The position numbers and the translations under genes are program-made. From an uncultured Bacteroidales bacterium (GTDB lineage Bacteria; Bacteroidota; Bacteroidia; Bacteroidales; Paludibacteraceae): 64,000 nucleotides of DNA. Shown in pieces: positions 19,874 through 28,311 of the stretch. The notes below the pieces were generated by a model, which did no database searches, was not told where the DNA came from, and worked only from the letters and a program-made list of their open reading frames with translations. Numbering within the stretch: the stretch's first letter is position 1; every line of letters starts with the position of its first letter. The DNA is taken from NCBI GenBank assembly GCA_946186915.1, contig CAMHOY010000002.1, forward strand, positions 143,159 through 207,158, given 5' to 3'.

Positions 19874-20668
19874 ATGAAGCAGTATTTAGACTTATGCAGA
19901 CGGGTGCTGGAAGAAGGCACCGTAAAACACGACCGCACGGGAACAGGTACGATATCCGTATTCGGTCATCAGATGCGCTTTAAAATGGAGGATGGTTTTC
20001 CATTGCTGACCACGAAGAAGCTGCATTTGAAGTCCATCATCTACGAGTTATTGTGGTTCTTGCAGGGCGACACGAACGTGAAGTATTTGCAGGAACATGG
20101 CGTGCGTATATGGAATGAGTGGGCTGATGAGAACGGTGAGTTGGGACCGGTGTACGGTCATCAATGGCGTTCTTGGCCGGATTATAACGGCGGTACGATA
20201 GATCAGATTGCCAATATCGTGGAGATGATCAAGAAGAATCCCGACAGCCGTCGTATGATGGTGAGTGCATGGAATGTAGCGGAAGTGGAGAAGATGGCTC
20301 TGCCACCATGCCACTGCCTGTTTCAGTTCTATGTAGCAGACGGGAAGTTGAGCCTGCAGTTATACCAGCGTAGTGCGGATATTTTCTTGGGTGTACCGTT
20401 CAATATTGCGAGCTATGCCCTACTCCTTCAGATGATGGCACAGGTCACGGGTCTACAGTGCGGTGATTTCGTACACACGTTAGGCGACGCACACATCTAC
20501 CTGAATCACTTGGAGCAGGTGAAGTTACAGTTGACGCGCGAACCGAGAGCATTACCACAAATGATTATTAACCCTGAGGTAAAGGACTTGTTCAGTTTTC
20601 AATTCGAGGATTTCAGTCTTCAGAATTATGATCCCCACCCTCACATTGCCGGAGTAGTAAGCGTATGA
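19874..20668 (+). CDS. thyA: Thymidylate synthase
   Basis: ThyA methylates dUMP to dTMP using methylene-tetrahydrofolate and produces dihydrofolate. From the ATG at 19874 the protein has 264 residues, the same as the Escherichia coli enzyme, and the catalytic cysteine falls at the same position (Cys146 in [11 protein letters not shown]). Other family motifs are [60 protein letters not shown] and [12 protein letters not shown]. It overlaps folA by 4 bp (ATGA), which couples it to the enzyme that recycles its dihydrofolate product. Confidence 0.98.
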   Translation: MKQYLDLCRRVLEEGTVKHDRTGTGTISVFGHQMRFKMEDGFPLLTTKKLHLKSIIYELLWFLQGDTNVKYLQEHGVRIWNEWADENGELGPVYGHQWRSWPDYNGGTIDQIANIVEMIKKNPDSRRMMVSAWNVAEVEKMALPPCHCLFQFYVADGKLSLQLYQRSADIFLGVPFNIASYALLLQMMAQVTGLQCGDFVHTLGDAHIYLNHLEQVKLQLTREPRALPQMIINPEVKDLFSFQFEDFSLQNYDPHPHIAGVVSV

Positions 20669-21165
20669 TCAGTATAATAGTCGCAATCGCGGAGAATTAT
20701 GCCATTGGCAAGAAAGGTGACCTATTGTGTCACATGCCGTCGGATTTGAAGCATTTCAAAGAGATTACCAGTGGCAGAACGGTGCTGATGGGAGAACGTA
20801 CGTTCCTCTCACTACCCAAACATCCGCTACCTAATCGTCGCAATATCGTTCTGACGGACGTGAAGGGAAAGACCTTCGAGGGCGCCGAGACGGTATATTC
20901 ATTAGACGAGTTGGTAGCCAAAGTAGGCAACGACGAAGAGGCTTTCGTCATCGGCGGAGGAATGGTGTACCGCCAGATGATGGAACGCGCAGATAAATTG
21001 TATATCACGCATATCCATCATTCGTGGGACGATGCCGACACCTTCTTCCCGGAGATTGATCCGAAGATATGGAAACAGATCAGCGCAGAGGAACATTTTG
21101 CTGACGAAAACAATCCTTACGATTATACCTTTGCAGAGTACGCTCGTATATTCCCTTCGGAGTAA
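20665..21165 (+). CDS. folA: Dihydrofolate reductase
   Basis: FolA reduces dihydrofolate to tetrahydrofolate with NADPH. The 166-residue protein has the family N-terminus [20 protein letters not shown], the acidic active-site residue in [10 protein letters not shown], the NADPH motif [17 protein letters not shown], and [13 protein letters not shown] with LYITHIH. The segment that is usually PW(H/N)LP reads LCHMP, so the near-universal tryptophan next to the active site is a cysteine; related substitutions occur in other Bacteroidota as far as I recall. Start overlaps thyA by 4 bp. Confidence 0.96.
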   Translation: MISIIVAIAENYAIGKKGDLLCHMPSDLKHFKEITSGRTVLMGERTFLSLPKHPLPNRRNIVLTDVKGKTFEGAETVYSLDELVAKVGNDEEAFVIGGGMVYRQMMERADKLYITHIHHSWDDADTFFPEIDPKIWKQISAEEHFADENNPYDYTFAEYARIFPSE

Positions 21166-21261
21166 CTCGCCCCCTGCTCGACGACTCTCGCGTTCCCCAT
21201 CCGCTCGAGACGACTCCAAGAGGGAACATACTCGCTTAGAAAAATTAAGAAAAATAATAAT

Positions 21262-22938
21262 ATGGCAGACGATAAGAAGATTATTTTCTCGATGGTGGGA
21301 CTGAATAAGAGTTTCGGTCCACAGAAACAGGTATTGAAAAATATCTACCTGAGTTTTTTCTATGGCGCCAAGATCGGCATCATCGGTTTAAACGGTGCAG
21401 GTAAGAGTACATTACTGAAAATCATCGCCGGTATAGAAAAAGAATATCAGGGAGAAGTTGTTTGGAGTCCCGGTTACAGTGTGGGTTACTTGGAGCAAGA
21501 CCCGAAACTGGATCCGAGCAAGACCGTGCGTGAGGTGGTACAGGAAGGCGTGCAGCCGATCATGGACATGCTGAAAGAGTATGACGAGATCAATATGGCG
21601 TTCGCAGAGCCTGATGCAGACTTTGACAAGTTATTAGCGAGACAAGCGGAGTTACAGGATAAATTGGACGCAGCAGACGCATGGAACATTGACCAGAAGT
21701 TAGACAGGGCGATGGATGCGTTGCGTTGTCCGCCGGATGATGCGAGTGTGGCAACCCTCTCCGGAGGAGAAAGAAGACGCGTGGCATTATGCCGTCTGTT
21801 GTTGCAACAACCGGATGTGCTGTTGTTGGACGAGCCGACGAACCATCTGGATGCAGAGAGTATTGACTGGTTAGAGCAACACTTACAACAATACGCCGGA
21901 ACGGTGATCTGTATCACGCACGACCGCTATTTCCTTGATAATGTAGCCGGATGGATTCTGGAGCTCGACCGCGGTGAAGGTATTCCATGGAAGGGCAATT
22001 ACTCTTCGTGGCTCGAACAGAAGACGAACCGTATGGCGCAGGAGGAGAAACAAGCGAGCAAGCGCAGAAAAACTCTGGAGCGCGAGTTGGAGTGGATCCG
22101 CATGGCGCCAAAAGCCCGTCACGCGAAACAAAAAGCCCGTTTGGAGTCTTACGACCGCATGTTGAACGAAGAGCAGAAAGAGCGTGAAGAGAAACTCGAG
22201 ATTTTCATTCCGAACGGTCCGCGTTTGGGAAACATGGTTATAAACGCCGAGGGTGTAGCGAAGTCGTTCGGCGACAAGTTGCTATTTGAGGACCTCAATT
22301 TCATGTTGCCGCCGAATGGTATTGTGGGTGTGATTGGTCCTAACGGAGCGGGTAAGACAACCCTCTTCCGTATGATTATCGGTAGTGAGAAAGCTGATAA
22401 AGGCACATTTAGTGTAGGCGAGACCGTGAAGATCGGTTATGTGGATCAGCAACATACGGACATTGACCCGAACAAGAGTGTTTTTGAAACCATCAGCGGT
22501 GGCACAGAGTATATCCGTGTAGCCGGCAGAGAGATCAATGCACGCGCTTATCTGAGCCGCTTTAATTTCACGGGCGCAGACCAAGAGAAGAAATGCGGTG
22601 TGCTCTCCGGCGGTGAACGAAACAGGCTTCATTTGGCGCTGACCTTGAAGAGCGAGGCAAATGTGTTGCTGCTCGACGAGCCGACGAATGATATCGATGT
22701 GAACACGCTGCGTGCATTAGAGGAAGGATTGGAGAACTTCGCCGGTTGTGCAGTAGTGATCTCACACGATCGCTGGTTCCTCAACCGTATCTGCACGCAT
22801 ATCTTGGCGTATGAAGGAGACGGCAAAGTGTTCTGGTTCGAAGGCAGTTACTCCGAATATGAGGAGAACAAGAAGATGCGTCTGGGCGAAGAAGCTTGCG
22901 AGCCGAAACGAGTTAAGTATAGAGGTTTAGGGGATTAG
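21262..22938 (+). CDS. ettA: Energy-dependent translational throttle EttA (ABC-F ATPase)
   Basis: EttA binds the ribosomal E site and gates the first elongation steps according to ATP/ADP ratio. The 558-residue protein has two ABC domains with Walker A motifs GLNGAGKS (42-49) and GPNGAGKT (359-366), signatures LSGGERRRVALCRLL and LSGGERNRLHLALTL, Walker B segments LLLDEPTNHLD and LLLDEPTNDID, and the arm and P-site interaction linker between the domains (KQASKRRKTLERELEWIRM). Length matches EttA. The final GLGD and stop codon are read from GGATTAGA repeat DNA. A 96-bp spacer separates it from folA. Confidence 0.96.
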   Translation: MADDKKIIFSMVGLNKSFGPQKQVLKNIYLSFFYGAKIGIIGLNGAGKSTLLKIIAGIEKEYQGEVVWSPGYSVGYLEQDPKLDPSKTVREVVQEGVQPIMDMLKEYDEINMAFAEPDADFDKLLARQAELQDKLDAADAWNIDQKLDRAMDALRCPPDDASVATLSGGERRRVALCRLLLQQPDVLLLDEPTNHLDAESIDWLEQHLQQYAGTVICITHDRYFLDNVAGWILELDRGEGIPWKGNYSSWLEQKTNRMAQEEKQASKRRKTLERELEWIRMAPKARHAKQKARLESYDRMLNEEQKEREEKLEIFIPNGPRLGNMVINAEGVAKSFGDKLLFEDLNFMLPPNGIVGVIGPNGAGKTTLFRMIIGSEKADKGTFSVGETVKIGYVDQQHTDIDPNKSVFETISGGTEYIRVAGREINARAYLSRFNFTGADQEKKCGVLSGGERNRLHLALTLKSEANVLLLDEPTNDIDVNTLRALEEGLENFAGCAVVISHDRWFLNRICTHILAYEGDGKVFWFEGSYSEYEENKKMRLGEEACEPKRVKYRGLGD

Positions 22939-22956
22939 AGGATTAGAGGATTAGAG
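22929..22956 (+). repeat. GGATTAGA octamer array at the ettA/tilS junction
   Basis: Three to four 8-bp units (GGATTAGA) begin inside the last codons of ettA, provide its TAG stop, and run up to the GTG start of tilS. The same octamer family occurs at 43017, 47649, 49724 and in a related form at 26655. Confidence 0.85.
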
Positions 22957-23838
22957 GTGTTAAGACGTGTTAGCACATATATTCGGCAGCGGGGGTTGTT
23001 GGAAAAGAACAAACCGGTGTTGGTAGCGGTGAGCGGTGGTGCAGACAGCGTTGGGTTGCTGGATGTATTGGTGCGCGCAGGGTATGAATGTATTGTAGCA
23101 CATTGCAATTTTCATCTGCGCGGTGCAGAGAGTGACCGTGATGAAGCGTTTGTCCGGGAGCTCTGCAAGCAGATGAACGTACCGGTATATGTGAAGGATT
23201 TTGACACGTTGGGCTACGCACGAGCACATGAGATAAGCGTGGAGATGGCGGCGCGGGAGTTACGTTACGCATGGTTCGACGAGATTGCACAAGCAAACGG
23301 ATGCCAGGCAGTAGCAGTAGCGCATCATCAAAACGACCAGGCAGAGACATTACTATTAAATCTGAAGCGTGGTACGGGTTTGAGAGGTTTGGCAGGAATG
23401 CGTCCAAAGAGTGCCAATCCGATGGTTCCTGAAGGTGTACCGGTGGTGCGTCCGTTACTATGCACCACGCGGGACTATATTGAACATTACCTGCGTGACA
23501 AACGGCATCTGAATTGGGTGATTGATAGTACCAACAGCGACACCACTATAGCCCGAAATGCCATCCGTGAGCAGTTGAAGCAGTACAGCAAGTCGGAGAT
23601 CGAACATATCGCTCAAACCGCTGAATATATGCAAGGCTATGCAGACGTGCTGGACGGCAAAGACACGCGCGAAGCGGGAATTGTGCGGTTATACGAAGAA
23701 CTTCGCGAGTATAATTTCGCAGAAATAGATAAAATTTACGATGCGTTGCAACGTGGAGAAGGAGGTAAAGTATTCACGTCAAAGACCCATCAGGCAACTA
23801 TAAAGAAAGGAAAATTATGCGTCACTTCGGTATTATAG
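22957..23838 (+). CDS. tilS: tRNA(Ile)-lysidine synthetase, short form
   Basis: TilS attaches lysine to cytidine 34 of the CAU-anticodon isoleucine tRNA, so that AUA is read as isoleucine. The 293-residue protein has the N-type ATP PP-loop SGGADS (26-31), NFHLRGAESDRDEAFVRELC, the AVAHHQNDQAETLLLNLKRGTGLRGLAGM segment and the RPLL...RDYIEHYL region. It lacks the C-terminal tRNA-binding domain present in forms of 430 or more residues; short forms are known in other bacteria. I see no frameshift. Start is GTG, directly after octamer repeats. The end overlaps aroE by 22 bp. Confidence 0.93.
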   Translation: MLRRVSTYIRQRGLLEKNKPVLVAVSGGADSVGLLDVLVRAGYECIVAHCNFHLRGAESDRDEAFVRELCKQMNVPVYVKDFDTLGYARAHEISVEMAARELRYAWFDEIAQANGCQAVAVAHHQNDQAETLLLNLKRGTGLRGLAGMRPKSANPMVPEGVPVVRPLLCTTRDYIEHYLRDKRHLNWVIDSTNSDTTIARNAIREQLKQYSKSEIEHIAQTAEYMQGYADVLDGKDTREAGIVRLYEELREYNFAEIDKIYDALQRGEGGKVFTSKTHQATIKKGKLCVTSVL

Positions 23839-24578
23839 GTTATCCGTTATTGCATTCGTTCTCGGCGAAATATTTCAATGAGAAATTTGCGACAGAACAG
23901 ATAGACGCGGAGTATAGCTTAAAACCTCTCCCGCCCTCCCCTGAAGGGAAGGAGATCCGTATAGGAGATGAACATTTGTTAAATGAATTGTTGGACAGTT
24001 TGGACGGTATGAATGTAACGATGCCGTACAAGCAAGCGGTTATACCGTATTTAGACCGTTTGGACGAGACAGCGGAGTCAGTGGGGGCAGTGAACGTGGT
24101 TCATCAGCGCGTAGGCTATAACACGGATTGTATCGGTTTTATGGAATCGTTGAAACCATTATTGCGCGAATACGACCGCAAAGCGTTGGTGTTAGGTACC
24201 GGCGGTGCATCGAAAGCGGCATGTTACGGATTGAAGAAGTTGGGAGTCACCCCTACTCTGGTGAGCAGAACTCCGAAAGAAGGCATGCTGTCGTATAAGG
24301 AACTGAATGAGGAAATTATGGCTGGACACACCGTGATTGTCAATTGTACGCCGTTAGGCATGCTACCGGATGTAAACAGTTGTCCTCCCATCCCGTACGA
24401 ATTGATCACGCCGCGCCATTTGCTCTTTGACTGTGTATATAACCCGGAAGAGACTTTGTTTTTACAGAAAGGCAAGGCACAAGGGGCTACCATTCAAAAC
24501 GGCATAGGAATGTTGCTTGGTCAAGCGAAAGCTGCTTGGGAGATTTGGAATCGGGAACAGCATATAACCTGCTTTTAA
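23817..24578 (+). CDS. aroE: Shikimate dehydrogenase with a micro-repeat insertion
   Basis: AroE reduces 3-dehydroshikimate to shikimate with NADPH. The 253-residue protein has the substrate motif GYPLLHSFSAKYFNEKF, MNVTMPYKQAVIPYLD with the catalytic lysine, NTDCIGF, and the Rossmann loop GTGGASKAACYGL (from about 127). Residues 37-46 (PLPPSPEGKE) are read from a GC-rich palindromic micro-repeat of the family seen in rho and at 107-127. The insertion lies in a surface loop before the MNVTMPYK motif, so activity is probably kept. Start overlaps tilS by 22 bp. Confidence 0.95.
   Translation: MRHFGIIGYPLLHSFSAKYFNEKFATEQIDAEYSLKPLPPSPEGKEIRIGDEHLLNELLDSLDGMNVTMPYKQAVIPYLDRLDETAESVGAVNVVHQRVGYNTDCIGFMESLKPLLREYDRKALVLGTGGASKAACYGLKKLGVTPTLVSRTPKEGMLSYKELNEEIMAGHTVIVNCTPLGMLPDVNSCPPIPYELITPRHLLFDCVYNPEETLFLQKGKAQGATIQNGIGMLLGQAKAAWEIWNREQHITCF
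23925..23954 (+). repeat. GC-rich palindromic micro-repeat inside aroE
   Basis: CCTCTCCCGCCCTCCCCTGA followed by AGGGAAGGAG forms an imperfect palindrome (CCCTCCCCTGAAGGGAAGG) in frame with aroE, encoding PLPPSPEGKE. Confidence 0.75.
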
Positions 24579-24587
24579 TAAGCATAT

Positions 24588-24620
24588 AATAAGGACATAA
24601 TAAGGACATAATAAGGATAA
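24588..24620 (+). repeat. AATAAGGACAT 11-bp array before the DUF4831 gene
   Basis: Three 11-bp units (AATAAGGACAT, AATAAGGACAT, AATAAGGATAA) fill most of the 59-bp gap between aroE and the next gene. The repeated AAGGA could act as several weak ribosome-binding sites, but the last copy is about 20 nt from the ATG at 24638, so this is uncertain. Confidence 0.8.
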
Positions 24621-24637
24621 AACACGAACAATAATTT

Positions 24638-25720
24638 ATGAAGAAGTTATTTTTTGTACTCGCAGTAGTAATGATGGCATGCGGTATTCATGCACAAGAC
24701 ATCGAAAAGAATGAACCGGCCCTGGTTTATTACTCGCCAAAGACGATTTTAGGCCTTGATTTCACGTACTCGGTAGAGAAACAGGAGATGGGTCCGTATG
24801 CGCAATTCGCAGCAGACATGTTAGGCGCGACGGATTTCGTGACGGAAAACAAGACCGTTTTCACTTTAGAGGGTGTTTCCATCCGAACCAAGACCGAGAC
24901 AGATCTCAGTCGTCCGCACAAAGTAGTACCGGAAAAGGGACTGGACATCCAACTGTTGCGTCTGAATGATAAAAATTTGCTTATAGGATATAATATCCCT
25001 GAAGAGACAGTAAAATCCTCAGCAAACAAGCATCAAAGCAACACAAAAGAAGGAGCAAAGTCTAGGATAAGCAGCATATACGTAGCACCTTACCCAGAGG
25101 AAGTGCTGAAAGCAAGTTCACCACGGGCGCAGGCTTACGAGGTGGCGAAACAGATTTTCCATATCCGCGAGACGAGAATGTATCTGCTGAGCGGAGAAGC
25201 GGAGCACGCGCCTGCTGACGGTAAAGCGATGCAATTAGTACTGGAAGAGTTGGACAAACAGGAACGCGAGTTGACGGAGTTATTCGTCGGCAAACGCTGC
25301 AAAAAGACCGAACACAAACACTTTCTGCTGGACAAGATCAACAAGCATACAGGACGTGAGAGTACTATTTTGAAGGATTATCTGTATTTCTCGGAGGAAA
25401 ACGGCTTTACCAACAAAGAGAATGTCGATGCAGACTCCATCACTATCTGGATAGATCGCCACAATAAAGAATACAAAGTATCAGACCCGGACAAGAGAGG
25501 CAAAAAGAAAGGCGAGACACTTTCGCAGATTTCGTATAATCTGCCGGGTGATGCGGATATACGTGTTATCTACAAGGGCCGTTTGTTAAGCGAGCGCCTT
25601 ATTCCTGTGGCACAGTTGGGTATCGATGTACCCCTTCCGCAAAGTTTGTTCACCGGCAAGGAGTTACCGAAGATCCGGTTTAACGAGAGAACTGGAAACA
25701 TCGTGTCTGTCACAAAGTGA
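24638..25720 (+). CDS. DUF4831 family secreted protein
   Basis: The 360-residue protein has a signal peptide (about 1-20, ending IHAQ) and fits the DUF4831 family of Bacteroidales (N-terminal ALVYYSPKTILGLDFTYSVEKQEMGPYAQFA, central YEVAKQIFHIRETRMYLLSGEAEHAPADGKAMQLVLEELD, and YNLPGDADIRVIYKGRLL). The family has no tested function that I know. Length is typical. It is followed after 14 bp of heptamer repeat by the PorD-like gene and may be co-expressed with it. Confidence 0.88.
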   Translation: MKKLFFVLAVVMMACGIHAQDIEKNEPALVYYSPKTILGLDFTYSVEKQEMGPYAQFAADMLGATDFVTENKTVFTLEGVSIRTKTETDLSRPHKVVPEKGLDIQLLRLNDKNLLIGYNIPEETVKSSANKHQSNTKEGAKSRISSIYVAPYPEEVLKASSPRAQAYEVAKQIFHIRETRMYLLSGEAEHAPADGKAMQLVLEELDKQERELTELFVGKRCKKTEHKHFLLDKINKHTGRESTILKDYLYFSEENGFTNKENVDADSITIWIDRHNKEYKVSDPDKRGKKKGETLSQISYNLPGDADIRVIYKGRLLSERLIPVAQLGIDVPLPQSLFTGKELPKIRFNERTGNIVSVTK

Positions 25721-25745
25721 TTGAAAGTTGAAAAGTGAAAGGGAA
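25720..25745 (+). repeat. Short GTTGAAA heptamer array
   Basis: TTGAAAG, TTGAAAA and GTGAAAG units cover the 14-bp gap between the DUF4831 and PorD-like genes and include the GTG start codon at 25735. Confidence 0.7.
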
Positions 25746-26661
25746 AATGATAGAACGTATTAAATATATTGTTTCGGGGTTTCTGCTATTCGTCCTATGT
25801 TCCTTGTCAGCGCAAGAGATTAATTGTACCGTGACGATCAATTCGGATATGATTGAGGGTACCAACAAACAAGTGTACGAGACGCTGAAAAAGAGTATAG
25901 AGGAATACATGAACCAGAACCGCTGGACGAACATGACGTACGCTGATCAGGAGAGGATCGAATGCAGCATGCTTATCGTGGTTAAGCAGGTAGCAGGCGA
26001 GATGTACACTTGTGAGATGACGTTACAGAGCCGTCGTCCGGTGTACGGGACGACATACACGACGCCTCTACTGAATTTCAAAGACGGGGCCTTTAACTTC
26101 ACGTACAAAGAGTTCGACCGTCTGGACTGGCAACAGAACCAGTTCACGACAAATCTGACGGCGATGCTGGCATACTACTGCTATCTGATCATCGGCCATG
26201 ACCAGGATAGTTTTCAGCGTCTGGGCGGCACCCCTTATTTCCTGCAAAGCGAGGAGATCGCCAATGTGTGTCAAACAGCGTCAATGGACGGGCATGAACA
26301 GACTGGATGGCTGGCCTTCGAGAGTAACCGTAACCGCTATGCACTGATTCATAACCTGGTAGATGACGCGTTCAAGAAATACCGCAATTTTTACTATGAG
26401 TACCACCGTTTGGGACTGGACGAGATGAGCAACAATGTAGCCAACGGACGAGGACGCATCGCCGAAGGATTACCTGTACTGAAAGAAGCTTATCGTTCCC
26501 GTCCTGCGACGTACGTGATTAACACCTTCCTGGACGCCAAGTCAGAAGAGTTGGTAGATATCTTCCGCAAAGGTACGGACAAAGAGAAAAAAGCGGTATA
26601 TGAAATACTGACGGACATAGACCCGACGAGGGTTGGGACGTACGACAGAATAAATGAATGA
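25735..26661 (+). CDS. PorD-like (DUF4835) type IX secretion protein
   Basis: The 308-residue protein has a signal peptide (about 1-27, ending LSAQ) and the DUF4835 pattern: EINCTVTINSDMIEGTNKQVYETLKKSIEEYMNQNRWT near the start, then RRPVYGTTYTTPLLNFKD, GTPYFLQSEEIANVCQ and WLAFESNRNRYALIHNLVDDAFKKYR. This family is annotated as PorD of type IX secretion. The neighbour recN just downstream matches the gene order usually seen. Start may be GTG 25735 or ATG 25747. The stop codon TGA is part of an AATG repeat. Confidence 0.85.
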   Translation: MKGKMIERIKYIVSGFLLFVLCSLSAQEINCTVTINSDMIEGTNKQVYETLKKSIEEYMNQNRWTNMTYADQERIECSMLIVVKQVAGEMYTCEMTLQSRRPVYGTTYTTPLLNFKDGAFNFTYKEFDRLDWQQNQFTTNLTAMLAYYCYLIIGHDQDSFQRLGGTPYFLQSEEIANVCQTASMDGHEQTGWLAFESNRNRYALIHNLVDDAFKKYRNFYYEYHRLGLDEMSNNVANGRGRIAEGLPVLKEAYRSRPATYVINTFLDAKSEELVDIFRKGTDKEKKAVYEILTDIDPTRVGTYDRINE

Positions 26662-26732
26662 ATGAATGAATGAATGAGTGAATGAGTGAGTGAATTAGGG
26701 AATGAGTGAATTAGGGAATTAGAGAATTAGAG
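26655..26732 (+). repeat. AATG tetramer and GAATTAGG octamer array
   Basis: AATGAATG units turn into 8-bp units (GAGTGAAT, GAATTAGG, GAATGAGT, GAATTAGA). The array supplies the stop codon of the PorD-like gene and runs to within a few bases of the recN ATG at 26734. Confidence 0.85.
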
Positions 26733-26733
26733 A

Positions 26734-28311
26734 ATGCTAAAGCATTTACACATACAGAATTACGCGCTGATAAGTCGTTTGGACATTGACTTCAGTCAAG
26801 GCTTTTCGGTGATGACGGGTGAGACGGGTGCCGGTAAGAGCATTATTCTCGGCGCGTTGGCATTAGTGCTTGGTGCGCGGGCTGATAGCAAGGTCATCAC
26901 GGACGGCGAAGACAAATGTATCATCGAGGCGGAGTTTGATGAAGGTATCATCCGACGAGAGTTGTATGCCAACGGCAAGAGTCGTTCGTTCGTGGATGAC
27001 AGCGTGGTGACCTTGCAGGAACTGAAGGGGTTGGCAAACAAGCTGATTGATATACATAGCCAGCACGCCAATCTGCTGATTGAGAATGCCGATTTTCAGT
27101 TGGAGGTGCTGGACGCAATCGCTCAGAACGATTCGTTACGCGAGGACTATAGTACGCATTATGAGGCGTATATTACGGCCGTTGAGAGTTTGCGCAAGTT
27201 ACAGGACCTGGCCAAGAAGAGCCAACAGGATGCGGATTACATCCAGTACCGCTATAAACTATTGGACGAAGCGGGTCTTCAGGCCGGCGAGCTGGAAGAG
27301 TTGGAGCAAGAACAGTACCGTTTGAGTCACGCGGAAGAGATTCGTTCTGCATTAGAGACGGCAGTAGCCGCCTTAAACGGCGAGCAAGGCAGTGCGTTGG
27401 ATGCAATCCGTGCATGCCGACTTGAGGAAGCAGCGCCGGAGTTGCAGGAACGTATCGAGAGTGCGCGTATCGAGTTGCAGGACATCGCCGAAGAAGCGGA
27501 ACGGATGGCGAGCCACGTGGAGATGGATCCCCAACGGCTGGCATGGGTGGAAGAACGGATGGACAGTCTGAACGGATTGTTGCATAAGTTCAGCGCAGAG
27601 AAGATAGAGGAGTTGATTGCCTTGCGGGACGAGTTAGCCGAACAAGTGAGCCGTTTGGACAGTTTTGATTTCGACATCGCGCAAGCAGAGAAAGAGGTCG
27701 CTGTTCAACGCGCAGCATTGAAGTCTTCCGCAGACCAACTGACAAAAAGCAGGAAGGCGGTTGTGCCGCAGATCTGCGAGCGCTTGGTGAACGGGTTGAA
27801 ACGCTTGGGTGTGGCCCATGCCAAAGTGGAGATTCCTGTTCTGGCCACCACTGACTTTACGCCAAATGGATGCGATGAAGTTCAGATTCTCTTTGCGGCA
27901 AACCTGAACCAGAGTCTAAGGAATGTGAGCGAAGTGGCATCGGGCGGAGAAATCAGCCGTTTGATGCTATGCATAAAAGCGCTTATTGCCAGTACGAAGG
28001 GTCTTCCGACGATTATCTTCGACGAGATCGATACCGGAGTGAGCGGTGATATCGCCACACAGATGGCCGCAATCATGCGAGATATGTCCAAGAGCCGACA
28101 GATCATCGCCATCACCCACCTGCCGCAGATTGCAGCGCTGGGACAGACCCATTATAAGGTATACAAGGCCGACACGGACAAACGCACCGAGACCCATATC
28201 CGTCTATTGAACGAACAAGAACGCGTGACGGAGATCGCTTCGATGGTAAGCGGCAAGAACGTCACAGACGCCGCATTGAAAACAGCAAGAGAATTACTAT
28301 GTTACCATTAG
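26734..28311 (+). CDS. recN: DNA repair protein RecN
   Basis: RecN is an SMC-like ATPase that gathers broken DNA ends for RecA-dependent repair. The 525-residue protein has Walker A GETGAGKS (about 29-36), a split long coiled-coil region (about 160-350), the ABC signature SGGEISRLML (about 405) and Walker B TIIFDEIDTGVSG (about 425-437). It also shows the IDIHSQHANLLIENADFQLEVLD segment. Length is close to the usual 550. It overlaps rarA by 13 bp, pairing two recombination/replication-repair genes. Confidence 0.97.
   Translation: MLKHLHIQNYALISRLDIDFSQGFSVMTGETGAGKSIILGALALVLGARADSKVITDGEDKCIIEAEFDEGIIRRELYANGKSRSFVDDSVVTLQELKGLANKLIDIHSQHANLLIENADFQLEVLDAIAQNDSLREDYSTHYEAYITAVESLRKLQDLAKKSQQDADYIQYRYKLLDEAGLQAGELEELEQEQYRLSHAEEIRSALETAVAALNGEQGSALDAIRACRLEEAAPELQERIESARIELQDIAEEAERMASHVEMDPQRLAWVEERMDSLNGLLHKFSAEKIEELIALRDELAEQVSRLDSFDFDIAQAEKEVAVQRAALKSSADQLTKSRKAVVPQICERLVNGLKRLGVAHAKVEIPVLATTDFTPNGCDEVQILFAANLNQSLRNVSEVASGGEISRLMLCIKALIASTKGLPTIIFDEIDTGVSGDIATQMAAIMRDMSKSRQIIAITHLPQIAALGQTHYKVYKADTDKRTETHIRLLNEQERVTEIASMVSGKNVTDAALKTARELLCYH

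Noticed and set aside
20665..21165. FolA cysteine in place of the usual tryptophan as evidence of inactivation
   Set aside because: Other motifs are intact, the gene overlaps thyA, and I recall changes at this position in other Bacteroidota enzymes. It is noted in the gene entry only.
22957..23838. TilS as a truncated pseudogene
   Set aside because: It lacks the C-terminal domain, but the catalytic domain is complete, the frame is intact, and short TilS proteins are known.
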